In this document: piece after piece, positions 7,932 to 15,811 of the stretch | Layout: each line of letters begins with the position of its first letter | Numbering within the stretch: position 1 is the stretch's first letter | Source of the DNA: Bacteroidales bacterium | Lineage (GTDB): Bacteria > Bacteroidota > Bacteroidia > Bacteroidales > UBA1556 | DNA: 35,363 bases | Assembly (NCBI GenBank): GCA_016937295.1 | Contig: JAFGWF010000005.1 | Coordinates: 1 to 35,363 of the forward strand | Direction: 5' to 3' | Notes under the pieces: model-generated | Seen by the model: only the letters and a program-made list of their open reading frames with translations | What the model was told of the DNA's origin: nothing | Databases searched by the model: none | Position numbers and translations under genes: made by a program

Positions 7932-8789
7932 TTAAACGCTTTTCATTTTGTTAAAATCTTGAAGCATAGTTCCAAACAGCTCGTGATAGTTTAGCTTGCG
8001 GTCTTCCTCCACATCTTCCAAACTGCTCAAGGTTTCTTTTTCATTGAACTTGTAAATACTCCATTGCCCATCGACATACTCCAATGCCGAAAGGTTCTCA
8101 ATCCAGTCGCCGGAATTCATGTAGATTATGCTTCCTTGGTCCTTTTTTATTTCACGAATCACTGGCTGATGTATATGACCACAAACCACATATTCATATT
8201 TGTTGGTTATGCCAATATCTGCTGTAACTTCTTCAAATTGATTGATATATGAAACCGCTCTTTTCACGCTGTCTTTGATTTTTTTCGACAAGGAAAGTTT
8301 TCCTTTTTTCAAAATCTTTTGAGAAATGAAGTTCACAAAGCGATTTATCAATATCAGCAAATCGTAACCAATGCTTCCCAATCGCACTAACCACTTGGAA
8401 TGTTGCATCGTTACATCAAAAACATCTCCGTGAAAAAACCACGCTTTTTTGCCATCATCCAGCTCTAAAACCACTTTGTTGACTATTTTTAATGAGCCCA
8501 ATTTAAGGCCTTCAAACCGTCTGAAAAGTTCATCGTGATTGCCGGTTACATAATAGGTTTTCACGCCTTTGCCAATCCAGCCGATAAGATGTTTGATAAC
8601 CTTGAAATGACTCTTAGGGAAATACCTTTTGCTAAACTGCCAAATGTCGATAATATCGCCGTTCAGAATCACCGTTTTAGGTTTGACAGTCCTTAAATAT
8701 TGCAGGAGCTCCTTTGCATGACAACCATAAGTGCCGAGATGAATGTCAGAAAGTACTAAGATGTCTAATCTTCTTCTTGTTTCCTTCAT
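7932..8789 (-). CDS. LpxH-like metallophosphoesterase
   Basis: The calcineurin-type phosphoesterase motifs appear in order: D15-x-H17 (LSDIHLG), GDIID with D45, GNHDE with N84-H85, then FFHGDVFD and a late CGHIHQP. These bind two metals, usually Mn2+. Length (285) and the GNHDELFRRF and HGDVFD sequences fit the UDP-2,3-diacylglucosamine pyrophosphohydrolase family, which makes lipid X for lipid A. Many Bacteroidota proteins of this subtype are annotated only as UDP-2,3-diacylglucosamine diphosphatase-like, so the exact substrate is uncertain. It is the first gene of a two-gene unit with the glycosyltransferase. A weak -7 element (TACTTTCG on the minus strand, 8812-8819) sits about 23 bases upstream. 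Confidence 0.8.
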   Translation of the reverse strand: MKETRRRLDILVLSDIHLGTYGCHAKELLQYLRTVKPKTVILNGDIIDIWQFSKRYFPKSHFKVIKHLIGWIGKGVKTYYVTGNHDELFRRFEGLKLGSLKIVNKVVLELDDGKKAWFFHGDVFDVTMQHSKWLVRLGSIGYDLLILINRFVNFISQKILKKGKLSLSKKIKDSVKRAVSYINQFEEVTADIGITNKYEYVVCGHIHQPVIREIKKDQGSIIYMNSGDWIENLSALEYVDGQWSIYKFNEKETLSSLEDVEEDRKLNYHELFGTMLQDFNKMKSV

Positions 8790-9020
8790 GCTTTAATTTC
8801 ATAAAACTTTACGAAAGTATAAACAAGGCGTTCCCCGAAAATTACCGGAGAGTTATGAAAATATTATGAAATACAATTTGCTTTATCATAGCCTTCATAA
8901 ATGAAAATTATTAACCATAAATTGATTTAAGATAATTAAGAAACGAGTGTAACTGTCAGATAGACAGATTTCGCGCAATTTCTAAGGCGAGTTTTGTTTT
9001 TAAAACTTACAAATCCGTAT

Positions 9021-9043
9021 TTTTCATAAGAATTTTATGAGAA
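9021..9043. repeat. Inverted repeat, hairpin or operator
   Basis: TTTTCATAA (9021-9029) pairs with TTATGAGAA (9035-9043) across a 5-base loop, with one G-U pair. No T-run follows, so it is not an evident terminator. A protein-binding dyad or RNA hairpin upstream of the phosphoesterase gene is possible. Confidence 0.4.
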
Positions 9044-9056
9044 ATCAAGGTAGGTT

Positions 9057-9079
9057 GCAATAGTTTTAAAACTAATTGC
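9057..9079. repeat. Extended palindrome around AGTTTTAAAACT
   Basis: The perfect 12-bp palindrome AGTTTTAAAACT (9062-9073) is flanked by GCAAT on the left and ATTGC on the right with one extra A. The total dyad is 23 bases. It lies about 200 bases before the phosphoesterase start and may be an operator for a dimeric regulator. Confidence 0.45.
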
Positions 9080-9277
9080 TAAATCATCTACTTGAAATTG
9101 ACGTGACTTAAAATTTTAGAAATAATTATTGTTCATTTATCTCGAACTCCTATTTTTGAGGATTGTTTTATTTGATTAAATAAATGTGGGTTTCAAAAGG
9201 GAAAACGAAAATTGGGTCAACTTTGAAGATTTTTGTACTTTACGTCTTTGATGAACTTTTTAAATTTTATATCGATA

Positions 9278-10033
9278 ATGAAAATTCAGTACGCATCAGA
9301 TTTACATTTAGAGTTTCCTGAAAACAAGGATTTTCTTAAAAATAAGCCATTAAAGAAGATTGGTGATATTTTACTTTTAGCCGGTGATATTGTGCCCTTT
9401 GCTGTTTTGGAGAAACATAAAGATTTCTTTAGCTACTTATCCGATAATTTCGAAGATATTTATTGGATACCTGGAAATCACGAATATTACTATTTCGATT
9501 TAAAAGATAGAAGTAGTGTATTTCATGAAAATTTGTTCAGTAATGTTCATCTTCTTAACCAAACTGTAGTTCATTATAATGATTTTGAGCTTATTTGTTC
9601 AACTCTATGGTCAAACATTAATCCGACTAATGAATGGAAGATTTTTAGTGGACTAAACGATTTTCGCCTGATAAAAGATAATGGCAATGATTTTTCCATT
9701 ATGAGATATAATCAACTTCATCAAGAGAACGTTAGTTTTATTTCAAATGCTCTTGATACGGCCGACAAAAAATCTATAGTACTTACGCATCATGCCCCAA
9801 CACTTTATAACTATCCTGACAAATATAAAGGAAGTGCTTTAAATGATGCTTTTGCTGTTGAATTATTTGACCTGATTGATAGTAAAAAACCTTCTGCTTG
9901 GGTTTACGGACATACACACTCAAATACAGATGATTTTTCGCTTGGTGAAACTCGAGTTGTTACAAATCAATTGGGTTATGTTAAATATAACGAACATCAT
10001 AGTTTTAGTAATATTGCAACAGTTGATATATAA
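9278..10033 (+). CDS. Calcineurin-like metallophosphoesterase
   Basis: Translation from the ATG at 9278 gives 251 residues starting MKIQYASDLHLEF, which puts the first metal motif D8-x-H10 right at the N terminus as usual. An upstream TTG at 9233 would add 15 unlikely residues. Other motifs follow in order: GDIV with D37, IPGNHEYYYFD, VLTHHAPT and VYGHTHSN. It belongs to the small cytoplasmic phosphoesterases found singly in Bacteroidota, often beside mobile or defence genes. The substrate could be a phosphodiester, nucleotide or phosphoprotein; the sequence does not decide. It precedes the AbiE-like pair by 54 bases, but that pair has its own promoter. Confidence 0.82.
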   Translation: MKIQYASDLHLEFPENKDFLKNKPLKKIGDILLLAGDIVPFAVLEKHKDFFSYLSDNFEDIYWIPGNHEYYYFDLKDRSSVFHENLFSNVHLLNQTVVHYNDFELICSTLWSNINPTNEWKIFSGLNDFRLIKDNGNDFSIMRYNQLHQENVSFISNALDTADKKSIVLTHHAPTLYNYPDKYKGSALNDAFAVELFDLIDSKKPSAWVYGHTHSNTDDFSLGETRVVTNQLGYVKYNEHHSFSNIATVDI

Positions 10034-10040
10034 ATAAGTG

Positions 10041-10070
10041 TTGTATATGAATATATTATCATTAATTTTG
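10041..10070 (+). promoter_or_regulatory. Bacteroidota-type promoter of the AbiE-like pair
   Basis: TTG at 10041-10043, a 19-base spacer and TAATTTTG at 10063-10070 match the phylum's -33/-7 consensus. The start codon of the next gene is 17 bases downstream, leaving a very short leader. This gives the two-gene unit transcription independent of the phosphoesterase upstream. Confidence 0.65.
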
Positions 10071-10087
10071 CATTATATCAATTTACT

Positions 10088-11119
10088 ATGATAATATGCA
10101 ATTTTAAAGATATTAAAAACTTGAATGAAGACCTAATCTTAAAACTTATGAAAAAGATAGTAACTTATTTGCAAGAAACATTAAGTGAAAAGCTGATAGT
10201 CCAAAAGGCCGATAAAAAACTATTAGATATTCTACCGTTATATATTATTAATATCTATGATATTTGGATGACAAAGGTTTTTGATCGAGAAGTTTTATTA
10301 TTATCTATGGCAAAGAATGAACATCTCACCCCCATGCAATACCAAAAACATAAAGAACAAATTGAAAAGAAGACCAATAAGGTAGTGATATTTGTTCTTG
10401 CCAATATGAAATCTTACAACCGTAACCGTCTGATTCAAAAGAAGGTTAACTTTATAATAGAGGATAAACAAATTTTTATTCCTCAATTATTAATTGATTT
10501 AAAGGAGTATATGCCAAATAAAATCACTAACAACGGTGGACTTCAACCGGCAGCTCAGGTTATTTTGCTCTATCATATCCTTTATCAGAATCTGTCCAAC
10601 AAAACGTATAAGGATTTAGAAACCTTATTGGGCTACTCTTATCTAACATTAAGTCGAGCGATTGACAACCTGTCGAAGCTTGGCCTATGCGAAACTGTCG
10701 GCTCCAAAACAAAGACAGTTTTATTCAAAATAAATAAAAGAGATTTATGGGAAAAAGCTCTAAATTTTTTTAAGAACCCTGTTAAGAAGACTTTGTATAT
10801 TAACGAACCTTTACCTGAGGAGCTCACCCGCATTACCAACATCAATGCACTTTCATTCTATACTGATTTAAATGGCGAAAACAAGAATCATATAGCAATT
10901 TCGCACGCAGAGTTTATAGCCCTTGAACAAAAAGGCTTAATAAAGCAAACCAGTTCATACGATGGCGACTATCATATTGAACTTTGGAGATATAACCCAT
11001 GTAAACTAAGTAGAAATAATGTGGTTGACCCGCTTTCCTTATACATAATATTCAAAGATTCTGATGACGAAAGAATTGAAATGGCTTTAAAACAAATAAT
11101 GGAACAAATACAATGGTAA
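10088..11119 (+). CDS. Winged-helix protein, AbiEi-like putative antitoxin
   Basis: The protein has 343 residues. The first ~140 form a mixed alpha/beta domain with patterns such as LTPMQYQKHKEQIE, VVIFVLANMKSYNRNRL and FIPQLLIDLKEYM, which I know only from similar Bacteroidota proteins labelled MarR-like. Residues ~150-215 look like a winged helix: YKDLETLLGYSYLTLSRAID, then LSKLGLCETVGSKTK. The C-terminal third has no motif I recognise. It overlaps the following nucleotidyltransferase gene by 7 bases, the layout of AbiEi/AbiEii type IV systems in which the winged-helix partner represses the operon and neutralises the toxin. It is longer than classic AbiEi proteins, so this may be a variant family. 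Confidence 0.65.
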   Translation: MIICNFKDIKNLNEDLILKLMKKIVTYLQETLSEKLIVQKADKKLLDILPLYIINIYDIWMTKVFDREVLLLSMAKNEHLTPMQYQKHKEQIEKKTNKVVIFVLANMKSYNRNRLIQKKVNFIIEDKQIFIPQLLIDLKEYMPNKITNNGGLQPAAQVILLYHILYQNLSNKTYKDLETLLGYSYLTLSRAIDNLSKLGLCETVGSKTKTVLFKINKRDLWEKALNFFKNPVKKTLYINEPLPEELTRITNINALSFYTDLNGENKNHIAISHAEFIALEQKGLIKQTSSYDGDYHIELWRYNPCKLSRNNVVDPLSLYIIFKDSDDERIEMALKQIMEQIQW

Positions 11120-11889
11120 AAGGATTAGAAAAATTTAAGGAATATTTTACTGAATTTACAGATAATTATGTGATTATTGGAGGCACTGCATGTGATATTA
11201 TTATAGAAGATGCAGGTTTTAATCCCCGAGCCACCAAGGATATAGACATGATTATAATAGTGGAAGCTAAAAGTGAAGAATTCATAAAGAATTTCTGGTT
11301 ATTTATAAAAGACGGTAAATATGAAAAGAAGGAAATAAGTGCAGATAATCGTCAATATTATCGCTTTGTGAAGCCGGAAATAACAGACTTTCCCTATCAA
11401 ATTGAGCTTTTTTCACGAAATCCGGATTTAAAAGGTTTAGGGGAGGAAACGCATTTAACACCCATTCCTGTAGATGAAGGATTGAGTAGTTTGTCTGCTA
11501 TTTTGTTAGAAGATGAATATTATCATTATCTAATAAAACATAGTTGTATAGTAAATGGGATACATATAGCTAACAATGAGGCTCTTATCGTACTTAAAGC
11601 GAAGGCCTGGATAGATATTAATGAACGGCTTTCTCAGGGATTTTTTGTTGAAAGAAGACAACTTAGTAAGCACAAAAATGATATTTTCCGTTTAACTTTG
11701 ATGCTTGATAGTGGCAGTTACTTCAATCTACATGGTAAAATAAAGCAAGATATGCAGAAATTTATAAAAGCCGTTGCCCATGAGTTGCCAGCCAAGGATA
11801 TTTTTAAGACCATGGGGATTGAAGGCGTAAATCCGGCAAGCATTTTTAAACAATTAAAGGAAAGCTATAAAATTGATAAAGAATCGTAA
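11113..11889 (+). CDS. AbiEii-like nucleotidyltransferase, putative toxin
   Basis: The 258-residue protein contains the nucleotidyltransferase signature: a GG turn (IIGGTACD, G23-G24) followed by RATKDIDMIII with D43 and D45 as the metal-binding pair. A later helical part includes NNEALIVLKAKAWIDI, where AbiEii-type proteins carry a conserved basic helix. Members of this family transfer nucleotides to RNA, for example tRNA acceptor ends, and stop growth when free of antitoxin. The start ATG lies inside the end of the winged-helix gene, so translation is coupled. The catalytic residues are present, so the gene looks functional. The target and a role in phage defence are inferred from the family only. 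Confidence 0.72.
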   Translation: MVKGLEKFKEYFTEFTDNYVIIGGTACDIIIEDAGFNPRATKDIDMIIIVEAKSEEFIKNFWLFIKDGKYEKKEISADNRQYYRFVKPEITDFPYQIELFSRNPDLKGLGEETHLTPIPVDEGLSSLSAILLEDEYYHYLIKHSCIVNGIHIANNEALIVLKAKAWIDINERLSQGFFVERRQLSKHKNDIFRLTLMLDSGSYFNLHGKIKQDMQKFIKAVAHELPAKDIFKTMGIEGVNPASIFKQLKESYKIDKES

Positions 11890-11984
11890 CAGTATTCTAA
11901 TGCGTCCGAAAAAATGGAATTAGGTTTTACGATTATATCCGCGTTAAAGCTTTTTTCAATTCAAATTTCTCATCCAAATCCGTC

Positions 11985-12551
11985 CTAAAAGCCAATTTTT
12001 TTCGCCTCTTTGCAGAGTTTATCGTACCAAGCACGGCCATATTTGCGCTTGAGCGGCTCTTCTAAAAACTTATAAACCGGCACTCCAAGTGCTTTTCCGT
12101 TTTGTACTGCCGGCTTACATATTGGCCAACGGTGATAGTTAACGGCATCGTAATCTGGATATTTGGTAATTCGGATGGGATATAAATGACAAGAAATCGG
12201 CTTTTGAAATTTGATTTTACCTTCATTAAAGGCCTTTTCAATGGCACAAAAAGCAATTTTGTTTTCAAAATAAACAAAGGCACATTCCTTGTCATTAACT
12301 AATGGAGTTACGTATTCACCGGAAATTCCGTAGTCGAAAACGCCATTTTTTCTGACCACTTCCTTTCCTGCTTCGGTCATAAAAGGCATAATTTCATCCA
12401 AGTCGTCCTCAATCACACCAATTTCATCCTCTTCGAGCGGAGCTCCCTCGTCGCCTTCAACGCAGCAACTTCCATGACAAGCGGCAAGATTGCAAACAAA
12501 TTTTTCGGACACTATTTCGTCCGAAACTATCACATTATCAATAACTATCAT
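11985..12551 (-). CDS. DUF3109 family cysteine-rich protein
   Basis: I start at the ATG complementary to 12549-12551, which gives a 188-residue protein beginning MIVIDNVIVSDEI. The longer frame upstream lies inside the thymidine kinase gene and reads as noise. Conserved cysteines occur as CNLAACHGSCC, then C-x10-C around AFVYFENKIAFC, SCHLYPIR and RWPICKP. This is the DUF3109 pattern, related to YkgJ-type proteins thought to hold a zinc or iron-sulfur cluster. Function is not known. It begins one base after the tdk stop, so the two are surely cotranscribed. Confidence 0.85.
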   Translation of the reverse strand: MIVIDNVIVSDEIVSEKFVCNLAACHGSCCVEGDEGAPLEEDEIGVIEDDLDEIMPFMTEAGKEVVRKNGVFDYGISGEYVTPLVNDKECAFVYFENKIAFCAIEKAFNEGKIKFQKPISCHLYPIRITKYPDYDAVNYHRWPICKPAVQNGKALGVPVYKFLEEPLKRKYGRAWYDKLCKEAKKIGF

Positions 12552-12552
12552 G

Positions 12553-13134
12553 CTATTTCTTTTTATTAGCTTCCAAAAAACAACTTCGACAAAGAGGCTC
12601 ATAGCTTTCGGTTTCGCCAAGCACAACGAGTTTTTGGTTGTCGATGGTACGATGCGAAATATGCGCCAGCTCGCCACAACGCATACATATTGCATGCACT
12701 TTTGTTACGTACTCGGCTGTAGCTAAAAGTGCGGGCATTGGACCAAAAGGTTTGCCTGTAAAATCCATATCCAATCCTGCAACAATAACTCTTATGCCTC
12801 TGTTTGCCAATTCATTACACACGAAAGGCAATTCCAAATCGAAAAATTGCGCCTCGTCAATTCCGACTACGTCAACGTCGTCGGCCAAAAGCAAAATGGT
12901 ATTACTATTGGGCACCGGAGTACTACGAATTTTGTTGGCATCGTGCGATACAACGTCTTGCTCATCATATCGTGTATCAATGGCTGGTTTGAAAATCTCG
13001 ACCCGCTGTTTTGCAATTTTTGCCCTTTTCAGCCTCCGAATCAACTCCTCGGTTTTGCCCGAAAACATTGATCCACAAACCACTTCAATCCATCCTGCGC
13101 GCTGTTGATTATTTGTTGAATTTTCCAGAAACAT
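12553..13134 (-). CDS. tdk: Thymidine kinase
   Basis: The 193-residue protein has the type II thymidine kinase layout. Walker A is [11 protein letters not shown] near residues 22-32, the Walker B region is [12 protein letters not shown], and the lasso and thymidine-binding part carries [19 protein letters not shown] structural zinc site follows, with ICMRCG and CRSC. It phosphorylates thymidine (and deoxyuridine) with ATP for nucleotide salvage in the cytoplasm. The length is standard and all motifs are intact. It is the first gene of a unit with the DUF3109 gene. Confidence 0.96.
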   Translation of the reverse strand: MFLENSTNNQQRAGWIEVVCGSMFSGKTEELIRRLKRAKIAKQRVEIFKPAIDTRYDEQDVVSHDANKIRSTPVPNSNTILLLADDVDVVGIDEAQFFDLELPFVCNELANRGIRVIVAGLDMDFTGKPFGPMPALLATAEYVTKVHAICMRCGELAHISHRTIDNQKLVVLGETESYEPLCRSCFLEANKKK

Positions 13135-13234
13135 TTGTCTATCCTGTATAAATACTTTACTAATTTTACGACCGCCGTTGGAGGTTTTTTTTTCCTCACT
13201 TTGGCTCTGAATTCATTCAGTAAAAGTATAAACA

Positions 13235-13260
13235 AAATCCTTTTTTTGACATAAGGATTT
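13235..13260. repeat. Inverted repeat directly upstream of the 13280 gene
   Basis: AAATCCTT (13235-13242) and AAGGATTT (13253-13260) are perfect 8-base arms around a 10-base T-rich loop, ending 19 bases before the start codon. It could be a leader hairpin affecting translation or an operator overlapping the promoter. The loop ends the 5' arm with a T-run but there is no gene upstream on this strand to terminate. Confidence 0.5.
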
Positions 13261-13279
13261 ATCAAAATACAGGAATCTT

Positions 13280-14086
13280 ATGGAATTAACTAAAGTTCAA
13301 ACATTAGAAAAACTATCTGATGATCTGAAAAGACAACTGAAACCATTGTTAAACAGTGCCGAAACATGGTATAATATCGAAGTGGATATCGTTAGAGACA
13401 CCCTGCGAAAAATGTATGACTTGCTTAGCTTACAGGAGGAAGTTGTTGAAGAAATCCCTAAAAATGAGCCTGAAAAGGAACCGACCATCGAGGAAGTGGC
13501 CGAAAAAGTGGATCGAGAAACAGAAGAGTTGCTTGAGAAAAGCACCCAAGATTTTGGACTTCTCTTCGACTCCAAACCGAAAACCGAATCACAGGTCATG
13601 GCTAAAAAATCCAAATCGCAACAGCCTAAACTGCACTTTGAAGTGGTTGAGGATAAGCCAAAAAGCACAACCGCTAACCTCCATCCTCCAAAGTCGAACC
13701 TCGAACCTCAAATCGCTCCCGAAGGAATACCTTTGGCAAATACTCCAACTTCTCACCCTAAGCTTGACGAAGGGTTAAAACTTGAATCTGAAACAAAACC
13801 CATTACACCTAAAACACCGGATCGAACCCTTGGCGAAAATCTACTCAGCAAACCCATCGACAGCCTGAAAAGAAATATTGGCATTAATGATAAATTTCAG
13901 TTTATCAACGAATTGTTCCACGGTAAAATGAAGATTTACAGTGAAAAAATTACCCAAATTGACGAGTTATCTTCTTTGGATGATGCGCTGAAAATAGTCG
14001 CTGAATTGCTGGAGGAACTCAATTGGGACGAAGAATCGACTGTTTATATGCAATTTTTGACATATATCAAACGGCGTTTTGCTTAA
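13280..14086 (+). CDS. Conserved Bacteroidota protein of unknown function
   Basis: The 268-residue protein has three parts. There is a helical N terminus (1-60), a long charged and P/K/E-rich disordered middle (about 60-190), and a conserved C-terminal helical segment containing NIGINDKFQFINELFHGKM followed by a run ending in YIKRRF. The C-terminal segment recurs in hypothetical proteins of this phylum, as I recall. No signal peptide or membrane helix is present, so it should be cytoplasmic. It stands alone, divergent from tdk. The segment might be a protein-docking or nucleoid-associated module, but I cannot assign a function. Confidence 0.78.
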   Translation: MELTKVQTLEKLSDDLKRQLKPLLNSAETWYNIEVDIVRDTLRKMYDLLSLQEEVVEEIPKNEPEKEPTIEEVAEKVDRETEELLEKSTQDFGLLFDSKPKTESQVMAKKSKSQQPKLHFEVVEDKPKSTTANLHPPKSNLEPQIAPEGIPLANTPTSHPKLDEGLKLESETKPITPKTPDRTLGENLLSKPIDSLKRNIGINDKFQFINELFHGKMKIYSEKITQIDELSSLDDALKIVAELLEELNWDEESTVYMQFLTYIKRRFA

Positions 14087-14239
14087 ACTCAATTAAATCT
14101 ATTTTTTAGTTATTCTTTCAGAAACCCAATAAATACACGATATTTAAATTATTTTTTGAGTATTTTATTGCAATAATAATTTTTTAACCAATAATTAAGA
14201 ATTTGTCTATTTTAGCTCAAATTTTAAACTTATTAGCTT

Positions 14240-15052
14240 ATGAAAAAGAACATTATTTTGGTTTTTATGCTTTTAACAGCAATGGGCTTATCGGCTCAAC
14301 AAATGTATTTTGGCTTTAGCGCAGGTTACCATATAGGAGCTGCTAAGACTGTTTTGGGAACTGAAACCGCCACAGATGGTACCATGACTAACATTTATGG
14401 AACTAATGGCAAAGGAATTCTACCCGAATTGCGCTTTGGTTATATGTTTGACGACAATTGGGGTCTTGAGCTCGGATTATCTTATTTATTAGGCTCCAAA
14501 CAATTAGTTGATGCTGATTATTCTTTTGGCGCTCCAATTACGGCCTTTTCTGATGAGTCCTATTCCAAATCGACTATGATTCGCTTTGCTCCGCAGTTGG
14601 TTTTCAAAACAGAAATGGGTGTTTATTCACGTGTTGGTCTTTACATTCCTTTAACAGGTAAAACTATTGGAACAAGAACTGTCGATGTAACAGCGATGGG
14701 AGTTCAATCTGTTACCGAACAAGAAGTTACCTACAAAGGAAGATATGCTGTTGGCTTTACAGGAGCTCTTGGATATAGCTTCGAGATGAGCGATCAAATT
14801 CATCTTTTTGGTGAACTTCAGTACATTTCTTTGAGAATTTACAGAAATACTGCTGAGCTTACTGTTTACACAATTGATGGCAAAGATCAAATGGGAACAT
14901 TAACAAACACCATTCAAAAAGAATTTGAATACGTTGATGAATTGCCTGCAAATGCGAATACAGATGTTTCAAAACCTATGCAATTACTTACCTCCGCAAC
15001 TCCTTATCATTCCTTTGGTATCAATATCGGAGTGAAATATATCTTGAATTAA
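14240..15052 (+). CDS. Outer-membrane beta-barrel protein
   Basis: The 270-residue protein starts with a signal peptide ending GLSAQQ, then alternating hydrophobic/polar strands such as MYFGFSAGYHIG, LPELRFGYMFDDNWGLELGL and FGINIGVKYILN. The last strand ends in an aromatic/hydrophobic pattern typical of barrel insertion signals. The pattern fits a small (about 8-strand) outer-membrane barrel of the OmpX/OmpW/PorT-like type. Function could be structural or transport and is not decided by sequence. It stands alone, with a strong terminator just after it. Confidence 0.8.
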   Translation: MKKNIILVFMLLTAMGLSAQQMYFGFSAGYHIGAAKTVLGTETATDGTMTNIYGTNGKGILPELRFGYMFDDNWGLELGLSYLLGSKQLVDADYSFGAPITAFSDESYSKSTMIRFAPQLVFKTEMGVYSRVGLYIPLTGKTIGTRTVDVTAMGVQSVTEQEVTYKGRYAVGFTGALGYSFEMSDQIHLFGELQYISLRIYRNTAELTVYTIDGKDQMGTLTNTIQKEFEYVDELPANANTDVSKPMQLLTSATPYHSFGINIGVKYILN

Positions 15053-15087
15053 ACGGAGATTCTAAAGAGAGATTCTCTTTTATAATG

Positions 15088-15122
15088 AAAATCCCTGTAG
15101 GTTTCTTGCAGGGATTTTTTTT
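15088..15122 (+). terminator. Strong intrinsic terminator after the barrel gene
   Basis: A 10-bp stem (AAAATCCCTG at 15088-15097 with CAGGGATTTT at 15109-15118) is followed by an unbroken T-run to 15122. It lies between convergent genes and probably serves the minus-strand lipoprotein gene too, more weakly. A second small dyad, AAAGAGA/TCTCTTT at 15064-15080, precedes it. Confidence 0.88.
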
Positions 15123-15633
15123 ATGGTGTTTTGTCGATGATAATCTCCGGAGTTTCAATCACATTGCTTTGATTTAAAGCACGATCGTAAATATAGGCTG
15201 AAAACATTATTGTGTCGTAATTCGACAAAATATTATTGATATACAACTCAACCTCAATGATTCCTTTAATTCCTTTCTCCGGCAAATCTGCATCAATATA
15301 GGGTATGCGGCTATTATTGGAAATGGGCAAATCAATTTTTTCAAATACGCCGTTTTTCTTTTCAAAATAATCGATGTAGATATTGTAGTAATATGGACTG
15401 GCATAGTTATAAGGTGGGAGCGTGTCTTCGGTTTTTAAGCCAATATCCCCGTCCCCGTCGGTGAATGAAATGCTCAAAATTCCTTGGTCATCAATGCCGG
15501 TGCCGTTGTCAATCTTCGAAAAAGAGTGAAATGCTATTGCGGGTTCAGGAGGATATTCATCCTTTTTTTCGCAGCCGGCTAATGATGCGATAATTAATAA
15601 AGCGAAAAAAACAGTCAATAATTTCCAATTCAT
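15121..15633 (-). CDS. Lipoprotein with acidic beta-rich domain
   Basis: The 170-residue protein has a signal ending SLAGCEKKDEYPPEP, a clear lipobox with lipidated cysteine near residue 21. The proline-rich start is followed by an Ig-like beta domain containing ISFTDGDGDIGL, a motif that recurs in Bacteroidota lipoproteins and may bind calcium. No enzyme motif is seen. It converges with the barrel gene, and its stop codon touches the shared terminator. Function unknown; location at the outer membrane is inferred from the lipobox. Confidence 0.8.
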   Translation of the reverse strand: MNWKLLTVFFALLIIASLAGCEKKDEYPPEPAIAFHSFSKIDNGTGIDDQGILSISFTDGDGDIGLKTEDTLPPYNYASPYYYNIYIDYFEKKNGVFEKIDLPISNNSRIPYIDADLPEKGIKGIIEVELYINNILSNYDTIMFSAYIYDRALNQSNVIETPEIIIDKTP

Positions 15634-15645
15634 TCTAACAAATGT

Positions 15646-15674
15646 TTTGCATTGAGGTTTATAATTTAATTTTG
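15646..15674 (+). promoter_or_regulatory. Bacteroidota-type promoter upstream of the LuxE-like gene
   Basis: TTTG at 15646-15649, a 17-base spacer and TAATTTTG at 15667-15674 fit the phylum consensus. The gene starts 137 bases downstream, so the leader would be about 130 bases long. Confidence 0.55.
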
Positions 15675-15811
15675 CAAAAGAACATATTTTTTAGTAGTTC
15701 GCATAGTTCTTAATCTCATTTTTCTGCCTTATTCCGATGGAAAAATGGAAATGATAAACCAGACTAACGTTTTAATTCTCTAAAAAGTGTGTTGATTTTT
15801 TAAAACCGATT

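Larger units (their letters stand above)
8790..9277. other. Intergenic region with several inverted repeats
   Basis: Nearly 490 bases separate the divergent LpxH-like and phosphoesterase genes, with no credible coding frame. Small dyads occur: CTGTC/GACAG at 8953-8967, and two larger ones at 9021-9043 and 9057-9079 listed separately. A TATTTTTG at about 9152-9159 is a possible plus-strand -7 element. A minus-strand -7-like element lies at 8812-8819. The region is very AT-rich and otherwise featureless. Confidence 0.5.

Noticed and set aside
9233-9277. N-terminal extension of the phosphoesterase from a TTG codon
   Set aside because: The first metal motif sits right after the ATG at 9278, as in the family, and the added residues look random.
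12552-12695. N-terminal extension of the DUF3109 protein
   Set aside because: It overlaps the end of thymidine kinase in another frame and shows no family similarity; the ATG ending at 12551 fits the family.
12638-13108. 156-codon plus-strand frame opposite tdk
   Set aside because: It is the antisense shadow of thymidine kinase, whose motifs are unmistakable.
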